This document shows positions 1 through 10,116 of a DNA stretch of 64,000 nt, one piece after another (position 1 is the first letter of the stretch; each line of letters starts with the position of its first letter). The stretch is from Altererythrobacter ishigakiensis (GTDB taxonomy: Bacteria; Pseudomonadota; Alphaproteobacteria; Sphingomonadales; Sphingomonadaceae). Position numbers and translations under genes: made by a program. Location: contig NZ_CP015963.1 of NCBI RefSeq assembly GCF_001663155.1, positions 496,001 to 560,000 of the forward strand, in the 5' to 3' direction. The notes under the pieces are model-generated. The model did no database searches. It was given only the letters and a program-made list of their open reading frames with translations, and was not told where the DNA came from.

Positions 1-741
1 TTCGATTGCCCGGCCGCGGGCGCTAGGGGCCTCGGGCGGTTGATCGATCAACAGTTCGATACCGCGCACCAGATCGGTTACATAGGTGAAGTCTCGGTGC
101 ATATTCCCGTCGTTATATACGTCGATCGGCGTGCCCTCGAGAACCCCCTTGGTGAATTTGAATAGCGCCATGTCGGGTCTTCCCCAAGGTCCGTAGACTG
201 TAAAAAAGCGAAACATGGTGGTGGGGATGCCATGCAAATGCGCGTAGCTATGCGCCATAGCTTCGTTTGCTTTCTTGGTCGCTGCATAAAGCGTCATTGG
301 CGCATCGGCTTTGTCGGTTTCCGCAAAAGGGATTTTCTCGTTGGCGCCGTAAACCGAACTGGTCGATGCCATCAGCAGATGCGCGACTGAAAGTTCGCGC
401 GCCACTTCGATCACGTTGAAGGTGCCGACCAAATTGGCGTCAACATAGGCGCGCGGGTTTTCCAGGCTGTATCTGACGCCGGCTTGCGCAGCGAGATGGA
501 CGATGACATCGGGCTGTTCCTCAAGCGCGATGGCACGCAATCGATCATAGTCTTCGAGCATACCCTCTTCACGTCGAAACTGTTCGTGCTGTGAGAGCAA
601 TTGGTGGCGACGCTCTTTGAGCCTCACATCGTAATATGATGTCATGCCATCATAACCGATGACGCGGTTTCCCGCTTGAAGCAAAACTTCGCTCAAATGA
701 AAACCGATAAACCCTGCAGAGCCAGTGATAAGAACTGTCAT
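1..741 (-). CDS. UDP-glucuronate 4-epimerase (3' end cut by window edge)
   Basis: NAD-dependent extended SDR that interconverts UDP-glucuronate and UDP-galacturonate, a cytoplasmic precursor step for acidic polysaccharides. The first 247 residues are visible; the stop codon lies beyond base 1. The N-terminus carries the Rossmann motif TGSAGFIG (about residues 6-13), and a YAATK motif supplies the catalytic Tyr and Lys. The stretch [17 protein letters not shown] resembles the LpsL/WbpP branch rather than GalE. The ATG start is at 741. It is divergent from manA, with 283 bp between them, and its place beside mannose and galactose precursor genes supports a role in exopolysaccharide or LPS. A UDP-GlcNAc 4-epimerase is the main alternative. 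Confidence 0.85.
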   Translation of the reverse strand, partial: MTVLITGSAGFIGFHLSEVLLQAGNRVIGYDGMTSYYDVRLKERRHQLLSQHEQFRREEGMLEDYDRLRAIALEEQPDVIVHLAAQAGVRYSLENPRAYVDANLVGTFNVIEVARELSVAHLLMASTSSVYGANEKIPFAETDKADAPMTLYAATKKANEAMAHSYAHLHGIPTTMFRFFTVYGPWGRPDMALFKFTKGVLEGTPIDVYNDGNMHRDFTYVTDLVRGIELLIDQPPEAPSARGRAIE

Positions 742-1024
742 TTTGGCCTTTGCTCTGTGACTAAAGTCATCAGGCTATTTCATAATCTTGGGCCTTGGCA
801 AGTGATCGACATAATTCTATCTCTCGCTTCGCCATTAGGCGCTTACTTCTTAAGCTAAATGAAAAAGATGGAACCGACCCGTTTGATCAGCCGATTAACT
901 TAGGTGGAACGATAACGCTCATTCTTTGACAATGGAAAGCGCCCGCCAAGTAGCTCCTCATCTAGCTCCCATGCTTCAGGCCAGACGAGAATTTTTTGAA
1001 AGTGCATCAAGTGGAAATAATCCA

Positions 1025-1849
1025 ATGAGCGAAGCAGCGCTCCTAACTCGCAAGGCCGTCGCAAAGCCTTGGGGGCGTACTGCTCTGCCTCCTCCATTTG
1101 ATATCGCACAATCTGGAACAATTGGCGAAATTTGGTTTGAACACGCAGGCAAGCCGCTCGACTTGCTAGTCAAATACCTTTTCACCAGCGAGAAGCTCTC
1201 AATACAGGTTCATCCATCCGATGAACTGGCTGCCGTCAAGGGCTTGCCTTCAGGTAAGGAAGAATGCTGGTTGGTGCTCGATGCTGAGCCAGGTGCAGTG
1301 CTGGGAATTGGAACGCTCGAGCCGCTATCCTCTGATGAGCTGCGCACTGCAGCGCTCGACGGCTCCATTGAACACATGATCGACTGGAAACCTGCAACTC
1401 GTGGAGATTTCTATTACATCCCCGCCGGAACTGTGCATGCGATCGGAGCGGGTGTCACCCTGGTTGAAGTGCAACAGAACTCCGACATCACTTATCGATT
1501 GTTCGATTATGGCCGGCCTCGCGAACTCCATTTGGACAACGGCGTTGAGGCCGCATCGGCCGCACCCTATCCGGACAAGTTGGGAGCAAAGATTGATCTT
1601 ACTGTTGTGCAGCAACTTGTCGCTGGGCCCAAATTTGACTTATGGCTGGGCCATGGTTGGCCGTCACGGGGGCTGACCGGAGAATTGGCGCATTTGGTCC
1701 CGCTCACCGGTTCAGTCACTGCGGACGGAGTGACCGCTCGGGCTGGCGAATGTCTGATCTGTTCACCCTGCTCCGAACTTCGGATAGGGCACGACGCCCA
1801 GCTTTTAATTGCGCAAGCGCGCTGCGACAATCGAGGCGCAAATGCCTGA
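1025..1849 (+). CDS. manA: Class I mannose-6-phosphate isomerase
   Basis: Interconverts fructose-6-phosphate and mannose-6-phosphate and so feeds GDP-mannose synthesis. The 274-aa cupin-type protein has the zinc-site motif QVHPSD near residue 61, KEECW, and the C-terminal block QNSDITYRLFDYGR near residue 150, all typical of the short type I isomerases. The ATG at 1025 was chosen because similarity begins at once after it; an upstream in-frame ATG at 926 would add 33 residues without family character. The last 8 bases overlap manC, so the two are translationally coupled. Confidence 0.88.
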   Translation: MSEAALLTRKAVAKPWGRTALPPPFDIAQSGTIGEIWFEHAGKPLDLLVKYLFTSEKLSIQVHPSDELAAVKGLPSGKEECWLVLDAEPGAVLGIGTLEPLSSDELRTAALDGSIEHMIDWKPATRGDFYYIPAGTVHAIGAGVTLVEVQQNSDITYRLFDYGRPRELHLDNGVEAASAAPYPDKLGAKIDLTVVQQLVAGPKFDLWLGHGWPSRGLTGELAHLVPLTGSVTADGVTARAGECLICSPCSELRIGHDAQLLIAQARCDNRGANA

Positions 1850-2882
1850 TAGGATCACCCCTCTTGTGCTGTCAGGCGGCTCCGGAACACGTCTTTGGCC
1901 GCTTTCGACTCCCGAGCGCCCCAAGCAATTTCTACGCCTATATGGTGATGAGACTATGATCGCTCAGACGCTGCGACGGGCGGAGGGTCGCGATATGTTT
2001 GCGCCACCAATTATTGTTGGCGCGGCGCGGCACAAACCTCTTCATCTCGAGGCTCTTGCTGAGGTAGGGGTGGAGGGTGGTGTAGTCATTCTGGAGCCGT
2101 GTGCCCGCAACACCGCTCCCGCCATTGCCTTGGGCGCGATGGAAGCAGGTGATGACGCTCTTGTACTTGTGATGCCCAGCGACCATGTCATTCGGGACGT
2201 CCAAACCTTCCATGCGGCTATCGAACGGGCGTTGCCTGCTGCAAAAGAAGGGTGGTTGGTGACTTTCGGAATTGAGCCCACCGGCCCCGAAACGGGCTTT
2301 GGATATATGCAGGTAGGTGATGCGCTCACCGGTATGAATGGCGTTTTCCGATCCCAAGGTTTTACCGAGAAGCCCGACCTAGCGCGGGCGCAGGCTATGT
2401 TGTCTTCTGGCGATTATTATTGGAACGCTGGCATCTTCCTCTTTCGAGTTGATACGTTTCTTTCTGTCCTCGAACAATTGCAGTCGGAAATGTTTGCCGC
2501 TGTCAAGGCAGCCATGGCCCGGGCGAAAAGGCAAGGCGCAATCATTATGCCTGATCAGGGTGAATTTGCTTTGTCACCCCCGAACTCGATCGACTACGCG
2601 GTGATGGAACATGCTCCAGAAGTTGCCGTGGTGCCGGTATCTTGTGGCTGGTCTGACGTTGGCAGTTGGGACGCTCTTGCTGATATTTCCAGTACCGACG
2701 AAGAGGGCAATGTGTTTTTCGGCGAAACCAACGCGCTCGATTGTTCGGGCACCTTTACAAACGCAGATGGCATGCGGATCAACGCGGTGGGCTTAAGAGA
2801 TATGATCATCGTTGCAGCGGGCGGTGAGATTTTGATCATGCCGCGTGGGGCATCGCAGCGCGTCAAGGACTTGCTGTCATGA
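1842..2882 (+). CDS. manC: Mannose-1-phosphate guanylyltransferase
   Basis: Makes GDP-mannose from mannose-1-phosphate and GTP. The 346-aa protein has the nucleotidyltransferase signature LSGGSGTRLWPLS near residue 9, then RPKQF, the FTEKPD motif and WNAGIFLF. It consists only of the nucleotidyltransferase and beta-helix part: the cupin isomerase domain of bifunctional ManC/AlgA enzymes is absent, which fits the separate upstream manA. The ATG at 1842 lies inside the end of manA. A phosphomannomutase gene is not seen in the window. Confidence 0.88.
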   Translation: MPDRITPLVLSGGSGTRLWPLSTPERPKQFLRLYGDETMIAQTLRRAEGRDMFAPPIIVGAARHKPLHLEALAEVGVEGGVVILEPCARNTAPAIALGAMEAGDDALVLVMPSDHVIRDVQTFHAAIERALPAAKEGWLVTFGIEPTGPETGFGYMQVGDALTGMNGVFRSQGFTEKPDLARAQAMLSSGDYYWNAGIFLFRVDTFLSVLEQLQSEMFAAVKAAMARAKRQGAIIMPDQGEFALSPPNSIDYAVMEHAPEVAVVPVSCGWSDVGSWDALADISSTDEEGNVFFGETNALDCSGTFTNADGMRINAVGLRDMIIVAAGGEILIMPRGASQRVKDLLS

Positions 2883-2949
2883 GCAATTATTTAGAAAGCC
2901 TCACTATTGGGCGGATTGGAGCGCAAAGCGCAATTTTAGGCGATCTGAC

Positions 2950-3960
2950 ATGAGGGTTTTTGTCACGGGCGGTGCGGGCTATATTGGAAGCCACACCATT
3001 CTCGAGCTGCTGCGCGCAGGTCATGAAGTGCACTCCTGCGACAACTACTGCAATAGCTCCCCTGAGGCGCTTCGCCGTGTTCGGCGGCTTGCAAATGCGG
3101 ATCTAGGCGAAGCCAATATTGATGTGCGGGACTGCGAGAAACTGACGCAGGTTCTTGCGAATTTCTTGCCAGAGGTCGTCATCCATTTTGCAGGACTAAA
3201 AGCGGTCGGCGCCTCAGCAGAGGAGCCGCTCAACTATTACGACAACAATGTCTCCGGGACGCTGAGCCTTCTGAAGGCGATGGACGGCGCCGGTTGCGAA
3301 AAGATTGTCTTCTCTTCCTCGGCGACCGTCTACGGTGCGCCAAGGTACTTGCCTTACGACGAGGCCCATCCGCTCGCTCCAGCCAATACCTATGGGCGCA
3401 CCAAGCTCATGGCGGAACAGGTCATCAATGACTGGCATGGCTCGACGCCTGGCTCATCAGCCGCGCTGTTGCGCTACTTTAACCCGGTGGGAGCGCATCC
3501 GTCAGGCGAGATTGGAGAGGATCCCAACGGCGTTCCCGACAATCTGATGCCATATATCGCGCAGGTGGCCGTCGGCAGGCGTCTTAGCCTCAGTATATTT
3601 GGCAATGATTATGATACGCGTGATGGGACAGGCGAGCGCGACTATATCCACGTGGTTGATCTTGCCCGCGCGCACGTCGCTGCGATAGATTTTGTATCTG
3701 CAACTGCGGTCTGCGAAGCCTTCAATATTGGTACCGGTACGGCCTATTCGGTGAAGGAAGTCGTCAAGGGATTCGAGGCTGCCTCTTCGAGGACCATCCC
3801 GGTCGAGGTTGCGCCGCGCCGAGCTGGAGACCTTGCAAGCTATTATGCCGATCCGAGCAAAGCCCTGGATCGCCTAGGCTGGCGGGCTGAATATGGCCTT
3901 GAAGATATCTGCGGATCAACTTGGGCTTGGCAATCGCGCAATCCTCAAGGGTATCAATAG
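2950..3960 (+). CDS. galE: UDP-glucose 4-epimerase
   Basis: Interconverts UDP-glucose and UDP-galactose using tightly bound NAD. The 336-aa protein has the full GalE pattern: GGAGYIGSH at residues 7-15, SSSATVYG, the catalytic YGRTK, ALRYFNPVGAH, and the C-terminal WAWQSRNPQGY ending. The ATG at 2950 puts the Rossmann motif at the normal distance; the reading frame is open further upstream but without family similarity. It lies 67 nt behind manC, probably in the same operon, and is convergent with the large polymerase/ligase gene. Confidence 0.92.
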   Translation: MRVFVTGGAGYIGSHTILELLRAGHEVHSCDNYCNSSPEALRRVRRLANADLGEANIDVRDCEKLTQVLANFLPEVVIHFAGLKAVGASAEEPLNYYDNNVSGTLSLLKAMDGAGCEKIVFSSSATVYGAPRYLPYDEAHPLAPANTYGRTKLMAEQVINDWHGSTPGSSAALLRYFNPVGAHPSGEIGEDPNGVPDNLMPYIAQVAVGRRLSLSIFGNDYDTRDGTGERDYIHVVDLARAHVAAIDFVSATAVCEAFNIGTGTAYSVKEVVKGFEAASSRTIPVEVAPRRAGDLASYYADPSKALDRLGWRAEYGLEDICGSTWAWQSRNPQGYQ

Positions 3961-4135
3961 TTTGCAATACAGAGCATTTGCGCAGCTCTTTGCGTGTTGG
4001 GAATTTTTTGAAGCCATCCGGAGAGCATCGCCGAAAGTGCGGGTTGCAATGCTTCAAGACTTCGCCATTCAATCTGACCTTGCGTGGCGAACGGCCGACT
4101 GCGTGTTCCTGGATCAACTGCGCGCCTCGTGCTAG

Positions 4136-6712
4136 TCAAGGTAGGGTTAGCTTGATCGAATCAATCGAGAGGTCTGAACGACGATCGCCCGACTGAGGGC
4201 TGCCGCCTATGAGGAGTTCAGGATAGTCGCATGGGGCCCCGGCTTCCGCTTGGTAGTAAGCGGAGCGGCGATCCATACCCGGGCTACCTACTGAGCCAGC
4301 CATTTTGCGCACAAACAATACTTCCCGCTCTCCAGGGCAGGCAAGGGTGAAGCGTAGAGATTCCAATCCGCGCAACTGGCTGCCTGCGCTGAGCGCAACC
4401 TCAAGTTCAGGTCGCTGGCCCTTGATCAAGAAAGTCATGGTTCGTGCAATTGTGGGCGCACCACGGCCGCTCCAGCGAAGGACAAGGCGGCTGCCCCATT
4501 CTTCGCTAATAATTTGGGTCGAAAGCCCCGACTTGTTCGTCAGGCGCCAATCTTGGGGTGCAGTCGCCCAGCGAGTTTCGGATGGCTCTCCGAGCCATTG
4601 ATCGAAACCCGGATCAAAGAGGAGCTGCGATTTCCTTTCTGTAGGAAGTTCAGACCTGGCTAAATCTGCAATGGCTTTTCTCCGGCCTGCAGCAAACAAG
4701 GCATAGAACGTCGCTTGCCTCTCGACGCGGCTGACCGAAATGTTTTGGTCAGACATATATCGCAAAAGCCGCAGGCGCGCATCGAGAACCTCTGGGTCAG
4801 CAAGCGGTTCGGCGAAGCGAAAGTAGCGCTCACGCCATATTGGATCCTGCGCTAGCCAATCGACCATAATTCTTGTTCCAGCGGGATCGACTTCGATTTG
4901 TGTAAGCAGAGGCATGATCTGCTCGACCAATTTGTCCCGTCTTAAGAGAGCATCGATGTGATTTAGCGCGGCTTCGAGATCATTGCGCTGGGCCGCTTCA
5001 TACAAAAGGTTCTGCTGGGTTGGCGTGTTACGCCACCCCATCTTGCTGAGGGTAGAAATATAAGCGCGGCGCCGAGTGTCATCTAGCCCTCTTTTCACTT
5101 CGCTTGCAAAGATTGCATTGAGAAGTGACTGGTCTAACGGCTGGCGATTAAGTGCCCGCATCGCGGCGCTAAGTTGGGCAGTGCTCATAGCCTCGCCCTC
5201 AGAAACAAACTGGTTGACACCAGAGCGTTCGACTACGTCCGGACCCTCTTTCTGATAAAATACAAGAAATACCAGTGCGGTTATCGCCAACGCCCCGCCT
5301 GTGAGGCCAATCGCCTTTAGTCTGACAGTGCGATCGCTCCATACCGGTGACTGGCTAAAGCTTTTATTAGAGGACGGACGCTTGCGATGGAGAGAAAATA
5401 GAAATCCGCAAGACATGGCGAATAGGACTGCGTGGCTCTGCGTGCGAAGCGGATAGTCTACTATTGAATGCAATGCGACTAATCCAATGCTCACTGCGGC
5501 CGGTAGCGCGAATACCCCTATGTCAACACTGCTCCGTAACCCCTCCAAAATTCGCCTCAGATAGAGAGCGGCGAAAAGCAGTAATAGGATCAATCCGGGC
5601 ACGCCAAATTCGATTAAGACTTCGAGGTAGTCGTTGTGGATACGATTGAAGTAGAGCGGATTGACGTCTTGCAGCCGTTCGATCACAGGATAGACGCTGG
5701 TATAGCTCCCAAGACCGGCACCCCAAGGTAGGTACTGTTCGATGAGCGGCGAGGATTTCTGCCAGATCTCCAGACGGCCGTTTTCCTCGATTTGCGAGAA
5801 GCGATCGAGTGCGGTCTGTGTCGTTGAGCTGAAGGTCACAAAGTAGAGCGCTAAAGCTGCGGCGAACCCACCGGCAGCGACGTAGGGCCATTTTAGCTTG
5901 TCGTGTTTAAAGATCGCAAAAAGCGTGATACAAAGTCCAAGCATAGTGAGGCCAATGCCGGCACGCGACAGCGTTCCCACAGCGGCTGTGAAAAAGACTA
6001 TTGCTGCGAGAGCTGCGAGAGCAATTGTTAGCCGATGACTGTCGAAGCGTTCCTTGATGGCTGCGACGGCAAATACGCCCCCAATAGCCATGAGTAGGCC
6101 TTGATGATTGCGATTCGCAAAAAAGCCCAGAAAGCTGCCGCGATGACGAGAGTTGTATATATCAAGTGCAGAGCCATTAGACCCAAATTGGATCAGGCCG
6201 ACTAACAGCGAAATCATTACAACGATTATCATCGCCCATACGACCTGTCTGCGTCCGCTTCGGTCTAATGTTATAGAGGCAAGAAAAGCTGCAGCGGCAG
6301 GCAAGATCATCGCAAAACCGAACAGGGTGTCCCGGGGGACGAGAGAAAGCCCGCGCCAGTCACTCGAGGTGCCAAGCAGATCGAAAATCTCGCCCGCAAG
6401 TTCGCGACCGTGCAATGAACGCCAAACTTCGGGTGGCAATGGGGCCAGTTGCAAAACCGGCAAGAGCACAATGGAAAGCGCCAATCCCCTTGCTGCCAAT
6501 GGCATCGACGCAAATTGAGCGCTGCCACCGGCCGCTAGCGCGATTGGCAGCAGAATCGCGGCTAATATGCAAACGAGAAGAACCAACCAGTTGGCGTCAT
6601 TAGGGGCGCCCCCAAAGGCAATTGCCGCAGAAATTAATCCGCACAATAGGTATTTGGCGACTGATTGCCATGGGTTCTCAAAGTGCGATTGATTCGCTTT
6701 TTCCTGAGCCAA
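4136..6712 (-). CDS. O-antigen ligase/polymerase (Wzy/WaaL) family protein with long C-terminal domain
   Basis: The 858-aa protein has about 12 hydrophobic segments in residues 15-480 and the family signature RIHNDYLEVLIEFGVPG in the Wzy_C region. About 380 hydrophilic, helical residues follow. Proteins of this layout polymerise or ligate undecaprenyl-linked glycans at the periplasmic face. The translation start is a TTG at 6712: an in-frame TGA lies five codons upstream and GAGAAG precedes the TTG as a ribosome-binding site. It is divergent from the sugar transferase gene. A second Wzy-like protein is encoded at 13438-14817, so one may polymerise and the other ligate. Which does which cannot be read from the sequence. 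Confidence 0.75.
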   Translation of the reverse strand: MAQEKANQSHFENPWQSVAKYLLCGLISAAIAFGGAPNDANWLVLLVCILAAILLPIALAAGGSAQFASMPLAARGLALSIVLLPVLQLAPLPPEVWRSLHGRELAGEIFDLLGTSSDWRGLSLVPRDTLFGFAMILPAAAAFLASITLDRSGRRQVVWAMIIVVMISLLVGLIQFGSNGSALDIYNSRHRGSFLGFFANRNHQGLLMAIGGVFAVAAIKERFDSHRLTIALAALAAIVFFTAAVGTLSRAGIGLTMLGLCITLFAIFKHDKLKWPYVAAGGFAAALALYFVTFSSTTQTALDRFSQIEENGRLEIWQKSSPLIEQYLPWGAGLGSYTSVYPVIERLQDVNPLYFNRIHNDYLEVLIEFGVPGLILLLLFAALYLRRILEGLRSSVDIGVFALPAAVSIGLVALHSIVDYPLRTQSHAVLFAMSCGFLFSLHRKRPSSNKSFSQSPVWSDRTVRLKAIGLTGGALAITALVFLVFYQKEGPDVVERSGVNQFVSEGEAMSTAQLSAAMRALNRQPLDQSLLNAIFASEVKRGLDDTRRRAYISTLSKMGWRNTPTQQNLLYEAAQRNDLEAALNHIDALLRRDKLVEQIMPLLTQIEVDPAGTRIMVDWLAQDPIWRERYFRFAEPLADPEVLDARLRLLRYMSDQNISVSRVERQATFYALFAAGRRKAIADLARSELPTERKSQLLFDPGFDQWLGEPSETRWATAPQDWRLTNKSGLSTQIISEEWGSRLVLRWSGRGAPTIARTMTFLIKGQRPELEVALSAGSQLRGLESLRFTLACPGEREVLFVRKMAGSVGSPGMDRRSAYYQAEAGAPCDYPELLIGGSPQSGDRRSDLSIDSIKLTLP

Positions 6713-7000
6713 CAGTTCTTCTCACCATTTGAGGCCGATTACGGGACAAACCAAGCCGACCAAATCCAAATTTTCAGCGTCTTAGGGTATCGGTTATGGT
6801 CAGTCCAGCTGGCTGGTTTAGGGCAGTGGCGCTGCATTGCATCTATCCGTCCGGTTGAATTCCTTGCCATGAATAACCAAACAGCTACGAAGTCGTCGAC
6901 GCCGCAGGGTGTGACTATATACTTGTAGAACAACGTTAGGGGAGCGCCCATTTCGGCCGAACATCAAAATCCCGATCATTCAATCGGTGGTCTCGAACCT

Positions 7001-8347
7001 TTGCTCAGCAATCTTCGGGCAAAGCGCTCTCTCCGCCACAGAGTCAGTATGATCGCGATCTTTCTCGACTTGGTTGCTATTGCAACGGCGTACATCGTGG
7101 CTAGCATTGTGTACTTAGCAGACATTGACGCAGAGCTACTTGTCCGAAGCTTGGCTGCGATAATCCCGATCTTCTTTCTGTTCGCCCTTGCGACGCAGAG
7201 CTACCCCGCGAACATACTATTGGACGGCTACCGCAGCGCGTGGCGCGCCGCCTCCGCCCTCGTCTGGGCCTCACTCTTGATGCTCTTGATTTTCTTCTTT
7301 CTCAAGATCAGCGATGAATTCTCTCGGGTAGTGCTGGCTCTAGGGACTGTATTTTCTGCCATTCTTATCAGCGCTACTCGGATGAACGTGGCTCGGTCGG
7401 CAGCACAGGCGCTAAGCTCCAAGCCCTTTGCGCACCTCTATCTCTTTGATGACGTTCCAGTTTCTTCGCTTGAGACCGAAGAGTCATTGAAAACCGGCGA
7501 TATCGGATTGGAGCCAATGCCGGACAGCCCCGCTATGCAGGATCTATTGGGGCGCCTAGCGCGGGGTCTTGACGGTATCGTAGTTCATTGCTCGCCGGAG
7601 AAGCGCGAGCAATGGGCTTTTATGCTTAAGTCACTCGACGTGCGTACAGAAATTGTGGTGCCAGAACTGAGCGCATTGAACCCGTTGATGATCGAAAGTC
7701 GACAAGGGGAAGCCAGCCTCGTCCTTGGTAGCGGACAGCTTTCCTGGAGCCAGCGAGCGGTCAAACGCTGCTTCGATCTGATTGTTACCATCTCACTGTT
7801 GCCGGCTCTGGGCACATTAGCGATCATGATTGCCGTATTGATCAAATTAGATAGCAAGGGGCCGGTCTTGTTCAAGCAGGACAGAATCGGACTTAGCAAC
7901 CGCAAATTCAAGATCCTGAAGTTCAGGACAATGCGAATCGATATGCTCGATGCAGAAGCCAAGACTCTTACGAAACGCGACGACCCAAGAGTAACGCGCC
8001 TGGGGAGTTTCCTGCGTAAAACCAGCCTTGATGAGTTACCGCAATTTCTGAATGTTCTGATGGGAGATATGAGTATTGTTGGCCCTCGCCCGCATGCAGA
8101 GGCCGCGAGAGCCGGCGGCTCACTTTACTGGGAGGTCGATCAATCTTATTGGCACCGACATGTGGTTAAACCTGGGATCACCGGGCTAGCGCAGATACGC
8201 GGGTACCGAGGGAATACGCTTGATGAGAAGCACCTTCAGGACCGGCTGAACGCCGACTTGGAATACGTGTCAAACTGGTCGGTGACAAATGACCTAGTGA
8301 TTATCTTGCGCACATTGGGCGTCGTCGTACACCGGAATGCTTTTTGA
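7001..8347 (+). CDS. Undecaprenyl-phosphate sugar phosphotransferase (WcaJ/polyprenyl glycosylphosphotransferase family)
   Basis: Initiates repeat-unit synthesis by moving a sugar-1-phosphate onto undecaprenyl phosphate at the inner membrane. The 448-aa protein has four hydrophobic N-terminal segments, a soluble middle part, a further membrane segment near residue 260, and the C-terminal Bac_transf catalytic domain with [36 protein letters not shown] and [10 protein letters not shown]. The TTG at 7001 has only a weak ribosome-binding site. An in-frame ATT at 6950 is preceded by AGGGGAG with 5-nt spacing, so the true start may be there. It faces away from the polymerase/ligase gene. Confidence 0.87.
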   Translation: MLSNLRAKRSLRHRVSMIAIFLDLVAIATAYIVASIVYLADIDAELLVRSLAAIIPIFFLFALATQSYPANILLDGYRSAWRAASALVWASLLMLLIFFFLKISDEFSRVVLALGTVFSAILISATRMNVARSAAQALSSKPFAHLYLFDDVPVSSLETEESLKTGDIGLEPMPDSPAMQDLLGRLARGLDGIVVHCSPEKREQWAFMLKSLDVRTEIVVPELSALNPLMIESRQGEASLVLGSGQLSWSQRAVKRCFDLIVTISLLPALGTLAIMIAVLIKLDSKGPVLFKQDRIGLSNRKFKILKFRTMRIDMLDAEAKTLTKRDDPRVTRLGSFLRKTSLDELPQFLNVLMGDMSIVGPRPHAEAARAGGSLYWEVDQSYWHRHVVKPGITGLAQIRGYRGNTLDEKHLQDRLNADLEYVSNWSVTNDLVIILRTLGVVVHRNAF

Positions 8348-8362
8348 TCATCGCGATTGGTA

Positions 8363-9103
8363 CTAGGAGCAGGGACGCGTGGCACGAAACAGGGTTTCGC
8401 CCAGTCCAAATCTTCCTATATCTTGATCACCCAGATCGCTACTTTCGAATAACTCGACATCGAAGCCGGCGGCTCTCAAACGACTGACGATGTCGCGGCC
8501 ATACTGCCTAACATGGTCCCATTGCCCAAATAGCTCCTCTCTGACCTTGGGGGGCATTCCTAAATCGCCGTCCTCAGTAGGCTTTTCCCAGAGCGGCACT
8601 ATCAACCAGGCTTCGCCTCCAGGTTTTAGCGCATTGAATATGTTGGCAAGCACAATTGCGTCATCCGGAACGTGTTCAAGAACATGGCTTGCATAGAAAA
8701 TATCGAACTCTTCAATGCCGAATGGCTCCATCAGATCAATCCGCTTGATCGACGGTACCGGATAGAGTTCGGGGGAGAGGTCGGCCGGAATATAGTTTGT
8801 AGATTTAGCGCGAAACCTGTCGACGAGACTTGGCTCACCAGGCGCGACGTGCAGGACCGATGCTCCTTTGGGTATCGAAAGTTGGCCCTTGCTAAGAAGG
8901 AAATTCACCAGTCGTTCCCGAGGAGACGCCTGACATAGCGGACACCCCCATTCACGAACGCCGCCATATCGAAAGAAGCCAACTATGGGCTTCGAACATG
9001 CCGAGCAGAACTTTTGCTTTTCAAGGACGAGCCCACCGAGGCGCAATGTGGCCAAGCTTAGCCGTTTTGATGCGGCCTTTTGAATTCGGTTTATTGTTAA
9101 CAT
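8363..9103 (-). CDS. Class I SAM-dependent methyltransferase with N-terminal zinc ribbon
   Basis: The 246-aa protein has two N-terminal cysteine pairs (CSAC and CPLC, about residues 33-57) that look like a zinc ribbon. A Rossmann methyltransferase core follows: VLHVAPGEPSL as motif I, ADLSPE as the acidic loop, and a YASHVLEHVPDD segment. It is the last gene of the polysaccharide operon, 20 nt after a methyltransferase gene of similar layout. Modification of a sugar or of a repeat-unit precursor is inferred from context; the substrate is unknown. It ends 15 bp from the convergent sugar transferase gene. Confidence 0.7.
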   Translation of the reverse strand: MLTINRIQKAASKRLSLATLRLGGLVLEKQKFCSACSKPIVGFFRYGGVREWGCPLCQASPRERLVNFLLSKGQLSIPKGASVLHVAPGEPSLVDRFRAKSTNYIPADLSPELYPVPSIKRIDLMEPFGIEEFDIFYASHVLEHVPDDAIVLANIFNALKPGGEAWLIVPLWEKPTEDGDLGMPPKVREELFGQWDHVRQYGRDIVSRLRAAGFDVELFESSDLGDQDIGRFGLGETLFRATRPCS

Positions 9104-9123
9104 GATTCAAACGTCCAAATAGG

Positions 9124-10116
9124 TCAGTTAGGGCTACAGGACGACAATTTGTTCGTCGAGCTCAATTGGTTTTCGTAGTACCTGGGCAAGGCTTGAGCCA
9201 CCAGAGGGTTTTCAGAAAGGCGACCATAGAAATAGATGCCAGCTGCCGCGTCGAGTTGAGATCTTTTGGGGCCGAAGCGATCCAAAAATCGCAGCCAGAA
9301 GAATGGTAAGGTAAAACAAAGCGCGAGGGCCCCGCTCCCCGTCCAAGCGCGTATCGCGTACCGAATGGCCAGGAGCAAGTTTTGGCCAGCACCGCTCGAA
9401 TAGCCGCTTTCGATTTCATCGAAGTCTCTAAGCAACCAGCGGTAACCGTTCATCGTCCACCGCGTGAAGTCATAGGCGCCCTCGTGTACGGGCCACAGAA
9501 ACGGGGTGTCGGCAAAGATCACGCCGCCAGGTTTTAGAATGCGCTTGATTTCGGAGACTACTTGCTTCGGTTCGAGAACGTGCTCGAGGACGGCCTGTAT
9601 CCAAACTGCATCAAAAGCTTCGTTCGCAAAAGGAAGTTTATGCGCATCAGCGACAACGTGAGTCAGTTCTGAGGCATAAATATCCGTCCCAAATAGCTCT
9701 AAATGATCCGAGCTATAGATAGCGTCTGTGCCCTTCCCCTTTTCCCCACCACCAATAACCAGCAATCTGGGGTTCGACAGGCCGCGGAGATCCGCGTCCA
9801 GCCGAGCGGCGAATCTAGCAGCAACAGGATTCCCACCCGACAAAATTCGACTCAGCAATTTTGGCAATCCACCGCGCCTTAATACCGATCCGCCTTTGCG
9901 CTGAAATAGAGCCAGCTCGCTGACAAGGCTATTTGAAAAGTCAATTAGGACAGGCTGCCCCATCACGTTTCGAAATTGCCGCCGACATTTACCAGCGCAC
10001 TTTGACTCTTCGCTGGATACTTTCATCATGCCGCCGCACATGGGGCAGGCCAACAGCTCTTCGATCTTTGTCTCTCTTTCTGATTGCACTTTAGGGCTAT
10101 CCCTTTCCAGACGCAT
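9124..10116 (-). CDS. Class I SAM-dependent methyltransferase with Trm112-like zinc-ribbon N-terminus
   Basis: The 330-aa protein begins with a four-cysteine ribbon (CPMCGG, later SKCAGKC, about residues 24-44) like that of Trm112-type proteins. The methyltransferase fold follows, with motif I LLVIGGGEKGKG, GTDIYASE, and the block WIQAVLEHVLEPKQVV typical of Methyltransf_11. A region near residue 260 is hydrophobic. The start overlaps the flippase gene by 20 nt, which implies translational coupling. It belongs to the wza-led operon and probably modifies the polysaccharide. The exact substrate cannot be inferred. Confidence 0.7.
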   Translation of the reverse strand: MRLERDSPKVQSERETKIEELLACPMCGGMMKVSSEESKCAGKCRRQFRNVMGQPVLIDFSNSLVSELALFQRKGGSVLRRGGLPKLLSRILSGGNPVAARFAARLDADLRGLSNPRLLVIGGGEKGKGTDAIYSSDHLELFGTDIYASELTHVVADAHKLPFANEAFDAVWIQAVLEHVLEPKQVVSEIKRILKPGGVIFADTPFLWPVHEGAYDFTRWTMNGYRWLLRDFDEIESGYSSGAGQNLLLAIRYAIRAWTGSGALALCFTLPFFWLRFLDRFGPKRSQLDAAAGIYFYGRLSENPLVAQALPRYYENQLSSTNKLSSCSPN

